Origin: Hybos culiciformis
Lineage: Eukaryota; Arthropoda; Insecta; Diptera; Hybotidae
Length of the DNA stretch: 64,000 bases
Reading direction: 5' to 3'
Assembly: GCA_964007475.1 (NCBI GenBank)
Contig: OZ023273.1
Span: 38,751,525-38,815,524, forward strand
Shown: piece after piece, positions 61,003 to 64,000 of the stretch
Position numbering within the stretch: position 1 is the first letter of the stretch
How the letters are laid out: each line of letters opens with the position of its first letter
Translations under genes and position numbers: made by a program
Notes under the pieces: generated by a model
The model's database searches: none
What the model saw: only the letters and a program-made list of their open reading frames with translations
What the model was told of the DNA's origin: nothing

Positions 61003-62832
61003 GGGGGGTTATTATGTAACTCGATTCTAAAATGAAATTCGAGTGAAAACTGAAATCGGAATTATGTAATTCGAATTCGGATTTTTATTTTTCAAGATAA
61101 ATACACGATAAATACAACTCGAAAAACGAATAAAAATTATTCGAATTTTGGAAATTTTGTTGGATAACTTTTTTCCAAACGGAAAAAAACTAAATAACCA
61201 ACCAAAAAAATATTTTGTTTGAAATTTAAGTCCATTTTGAAATAAAAACTTGATTTTTATTTAAAATTTTCAATTTTTTCAATTTTTTTAATATGTAAGT
61301 CCTATTCGAATTCGGATTGATTCGAAAGTTTTTTCGATTCTATTATAAAATGGTATTATGTAAATCGAAAGTAAAACAATCGAATAAAGACAGCTTTAAA
61401 AGGTCGGCTACAATGTTTTATTCGAATAAAAAAATGTCAATATCATCTGTTTGTTGTTTGTTTTGATTTTATTTTTAAAATTGTTTGAAAATTTTAAATA
61501 AAAAAACAAAGTGTTTTTTTTCCTAAAGTTAAATAATAAATTTTTGGCGATAATGCCGTTTCCTTGAAACTCTCAGAATGGGCTGAAACTTGGAGGGGGG
61601 TAGAGGTGGTGCCTAAACTCCCAAAACGGAAATCAGTTCTTGGGTCAAAGGCCCCATTTTGCGAGAAGGCCTCCATTTCGGAGTTATGGCCCTTCAAAAT
61701 TTTCATACCTTACTTCATACGTTTTTTAAACAGAACTTTGACTAGAAATTAATTTTTCAAAAAGCGGTGTGGAGGGGGCGGGGCGGCATGCTGGCGGTCA
61801 GTGGGATTTGACCGCCCCCCCGTTTTTTGAAAAATTAATTGCTCGTCAAAGTTCTATTTAAAATTTTTTGTGAAAAGGCTCATTCAATGTACAAAAAGTT
61901 TAAAAAACGTATTTCATATGAAGTAACGTATGAAAATTTTGAAGGGTCATAACTCCGAAATGGAGGCCTTCTCGCAAAAACCCTCTCGGATTTAACATTT
62001 TAGGGACCGCCTCTATTACCTACCCGAAAATAGGGCAAAACGGGCACAAAAAAATTTCCATACAAAAATATATGAAAATTTTGGGGGGCTCTATCTCCGA
62101 AACGGGGCCTTTGCCCCAAGAACTGATTTCAGTTTTGCGAGTTTGGGCTCCGCCTCTACCCCCCCCTCCAAGTTTCAGCCAATTCTGAGAGTTTCAAAAA
62201 CGGCAGTTTAGCCAAATTTTTAATTAATGGAATGTGTTTGACTTCAAATACATTTTGGAAGAAATTTTTTTTTTGTTTTACTTTTTTATTATTTATTTCA
62301 AATTTAATATTAATATAAAATATGATTTAATAATAAATAAATTTAATTTTTAAATAATAACACTCAAAATATATTTTTTAATTTAATTTTATTAAAAATG
62401 TAATTACATTTCAAACAAATTATTTTCTTTTTTGGTTTTTTTTTCTTTCCGTTTGATAAATAGTTATCGAACAAAATTTCCGAAATTCGAATAATTTTTA
62501 TTCGTTTTTCGAGTTGCATAATGCCGTGTATATATATCGTCTATATAATGCCGTCAATATTCATAGCCAACTTTTTAAAATAAAAAAAATAAAAATAAAA
62601 ATCCGAATTCGAATTACATAATTCCGATTTAAGTTTTCACTCGAATTTAAAACAACAAACATATGATTTTGACATTTTTTTATTCGAATAAAACTTTATA
62701 GCCAACCTTTTAAAGCTTTCCTTTATTCGATCATTGTTTGACTTTCGATTTACATAATATCATTTCATAATAGAATCGAAAACAACTTTCGAATCAGTCC
62801 GAATTCGAATAGGAGTTACATAATAACCCCCC
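61003..62832. mobile_element. Large palindromic element A
   Basis: Ends GGGGGGTTATTATGTAACT and its inverse, AGTTACATAATAACCCCCC. Subterminal blocks on both sides are inverted copies though partly re-ordered: TTCGAGTGAAAAC, TTCGAATTCGGA, AACTCGAAAAACGAATAAAAA and ATTCGATTGTTTTAC-like words. At its heart is a second palindrome (61557-62210). 1830 bases, no coding. Superfamily not assigned. Confidence 0.75.
61557..62210. repeat. GC-richer inner palindrome of element A
   Basis: Left: GAATGGGCTGAAACTTGGAG, CCCAAAACGGAAATCAGTTC, TCGGAGTTATGGCCCTTC and TACTTCATACGTTTTTTAAA; the same blocks return inverted at the right, which also carries an additional segment (61985-62100). The loop (61765-61825) is GGCGGGGCGGC-rich and holds the GGTCAGTGGGATTTG module. 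Confidence 0.8.
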
Positions 62833-62846
62833 TGACCAGAATTTCA

Positions 62847-63780
62847 GGGGGTCTACTATGTAACTATCTACTTTCGCATTGAAGATCCGAAAATAGGATC
62901 CGAAAGTAGAATCCGAAAATTGACAAAATCGGTACTATGTAACATTTTCGAACAGACTTGCGCAAACTCTATGTTAAAGTGTGTAAAACCTTAATTTAAA
63001 TGTCAAATTGTCGAAAAAAAAACAAAATAAATAAATTTTTTTTCAGTTTCGTTTGAAAATTATTTATTATTATTTTTGGCTAAACTACAGTTTCCTTGAA
63101 CCAGTCAGAATGGGCTGAAACTTGGAGGGGGGATAGAGGCGGTGCTCAAACTCCCAAAACTGAAATCAATTCTTCAAAAGGCCCCGTTTTGGAGATAGGG
63201 CCCCCCAAAGTTTTCATACATTTTGTAGATTTTTTTTGTGCCCGATTTGCCCTATTTTTGGGTACGTGGTATAGGCGGTTCCTAAAATGTTAAATCCGAA
63301 ACGGTATTTGCGGGAAAGCCCCCATATCGGAGTTATGACCCTTCAAAATTTTCATACTTTACTTCATACGTTTTTTAAACAGAACTTTGACGCCGCAAAT
63401 CGCACAAAAAAAATCCATACAAAAATGTATGAAAACTTTGGGGGGCCTTTTCCCTGAAAACTGATTTCAGTTTTGGGAGTTTGGGAACCGCCTCTATCCC
63501 TCTTCCAAGTTTCAACCCATTCTGAGTGGTTCAAGGAAACTGAAGTATCGCCTTGTTTTTTTGGAAAATTTTTAATAAAAATTTTGTAAATATTTTAAAT
63601 ATTAATTTTTTTCTTTTCTACTTGCATTTTTTTTTTTTAAATTATTATCCAATTCCATTTTTTTTTTTTAAATCTACTTTTAAAATTTAATCACTTGCGT
63701 TCGAAACAAAAATTGTTATCGAGCGAAAAGTTATTAAAATCCGAAAATAACAAGTCGAAATTCGAACTACATAGTGAGCC
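62847..63780. mobile_element. Large palindromic element B
   Basis: Left end GGGGTCTACTATGTAACT, right end ACTACATAGTGAGCC as a weaker inverse. ATCCGAAAATA words occur next to both ends. An inner palindrome (63085-63545) repeats the same GGGCTGAAACTTGGAGGGGG and CCAAGTTTCAACCCATTCTG arms as element A. It begins 14 bases after element A ends. Boundaries approximate. Confidence 0.6.
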
Positions 63781-64000
63781 GTATTGTTGCAAGTCGATAT
63801 TCGCATCGGCATGTTGCTACCCTGCTAGCTTGGAAGTATATTAGAAGTACTTTTGAATCACGTAGTCTCGTTTATTCTTTATTTGTTTTTATAGTGAATT
63901 TTGTACTGATTTATGAATGGGCTCGGGAAAAAGTTCAGTAGTTTCTCCTCCCATTTACTACCACATACAAACAACTATCTCTTTTAATATGAAACAGAAC
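63781..64000. other. Unassigned window end
   Basis: Less A+T-rich than average, with no open frame or repeat identified within the window. Confidence 0.4.

Noticed and set aside
1..64000. tRNA, rRNA, CRISPR or bacterial-type operon features
   Set aside because: None seen. The sequence is eukaryotic; direct repeats present are micro- and minisatellites without CRISPR spacing, and no tRNA-like A and B box pair was recognised.

Overview
The window is nuclear DNA of an insect: strongly A+T-rich, with spliced genes on both strands, short GT-AG introns, and four genes whose closest known relatives are insect genes (takeout/JHBP proteins, Suppressor of sable, Spindle-E, mod(mdg4)). The insect order cannot be settled from the sequence alone. 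Gene density is modest, and the intergenic and intronic space is filled with decayed LINE fragments and many short non-autonomous DNA transposons, often nested.

Layout. 1.1-7.0 kb: a seven-exon takeout/JHBP-domain gene (+) whose last intron carries a Helitron-like element. 7.5-8.5 kb: a hAT-type MITE inside a foldback MITE. 13.5-17.8 kb: a second takeout-like gene (+) with a decayed LINE RNase H fragment in an intron. 18.0-19.6 kb: a LINE reverse-transcriptase remnant (-), then a compound palindrome of GC-rich units. 19.9-20.7 kb: an unrecognised two-exon gene (+). 22.5-32.8 kb: Suppressor of sable/ZC3H4-like CCCH zinc-finger gene (-) with a recent in-frame duplication in its long first exon. 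33.8-36.3 kb: repeat-rich divergent intergenic region. 37.0-39.4 kb: DDX55/Spb4 DEAD-box helicase (+). 40.3-49.0 kb: Spindle-E/TDRD9 (-), fourteen exons, with a 680-bp hairpin in one intron. 49.3-51.8 kb: a cluster of four PIF/Harbinger-like MITEs, one inside another. 52.6-55.4 kb: common 5' exons of mod(mdg4) (+). 55.4-64 kb: no further gene; repeats, including another Harbinger-like MITE, a hAT-like element with a perfect 8-bp target duplication, and two large palindromic elements.

Functions. The two takeout-like proteins are predicted secreted carriers of small hydrophobic ligands. Suppressor of sable acts on nascent RNA, DDX55 in 60S ribosome assembly, Spindle-E in germline piRNA biogenesis, and mod(mdg4) in chromatin and insulator function. 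They do not form an operon-like system; su(s) and DDX55 are divergent, DDX55 and spn-E convergent, spn-E and mod(mdg4) divergent. All exon models were joined by hand and keep an open frame; 5' and 3' untranslated ends were not determined.

The least expected signal is in the repeats: an approximately 18-base GC-rich module, with a surrounding GGCGG-rich stretch, recurs at four places (19.26, 34.37, 34.60 and 61.80 kb); at 19.26 and 61.80 kb it lies at or near the centre of a large palindrome.
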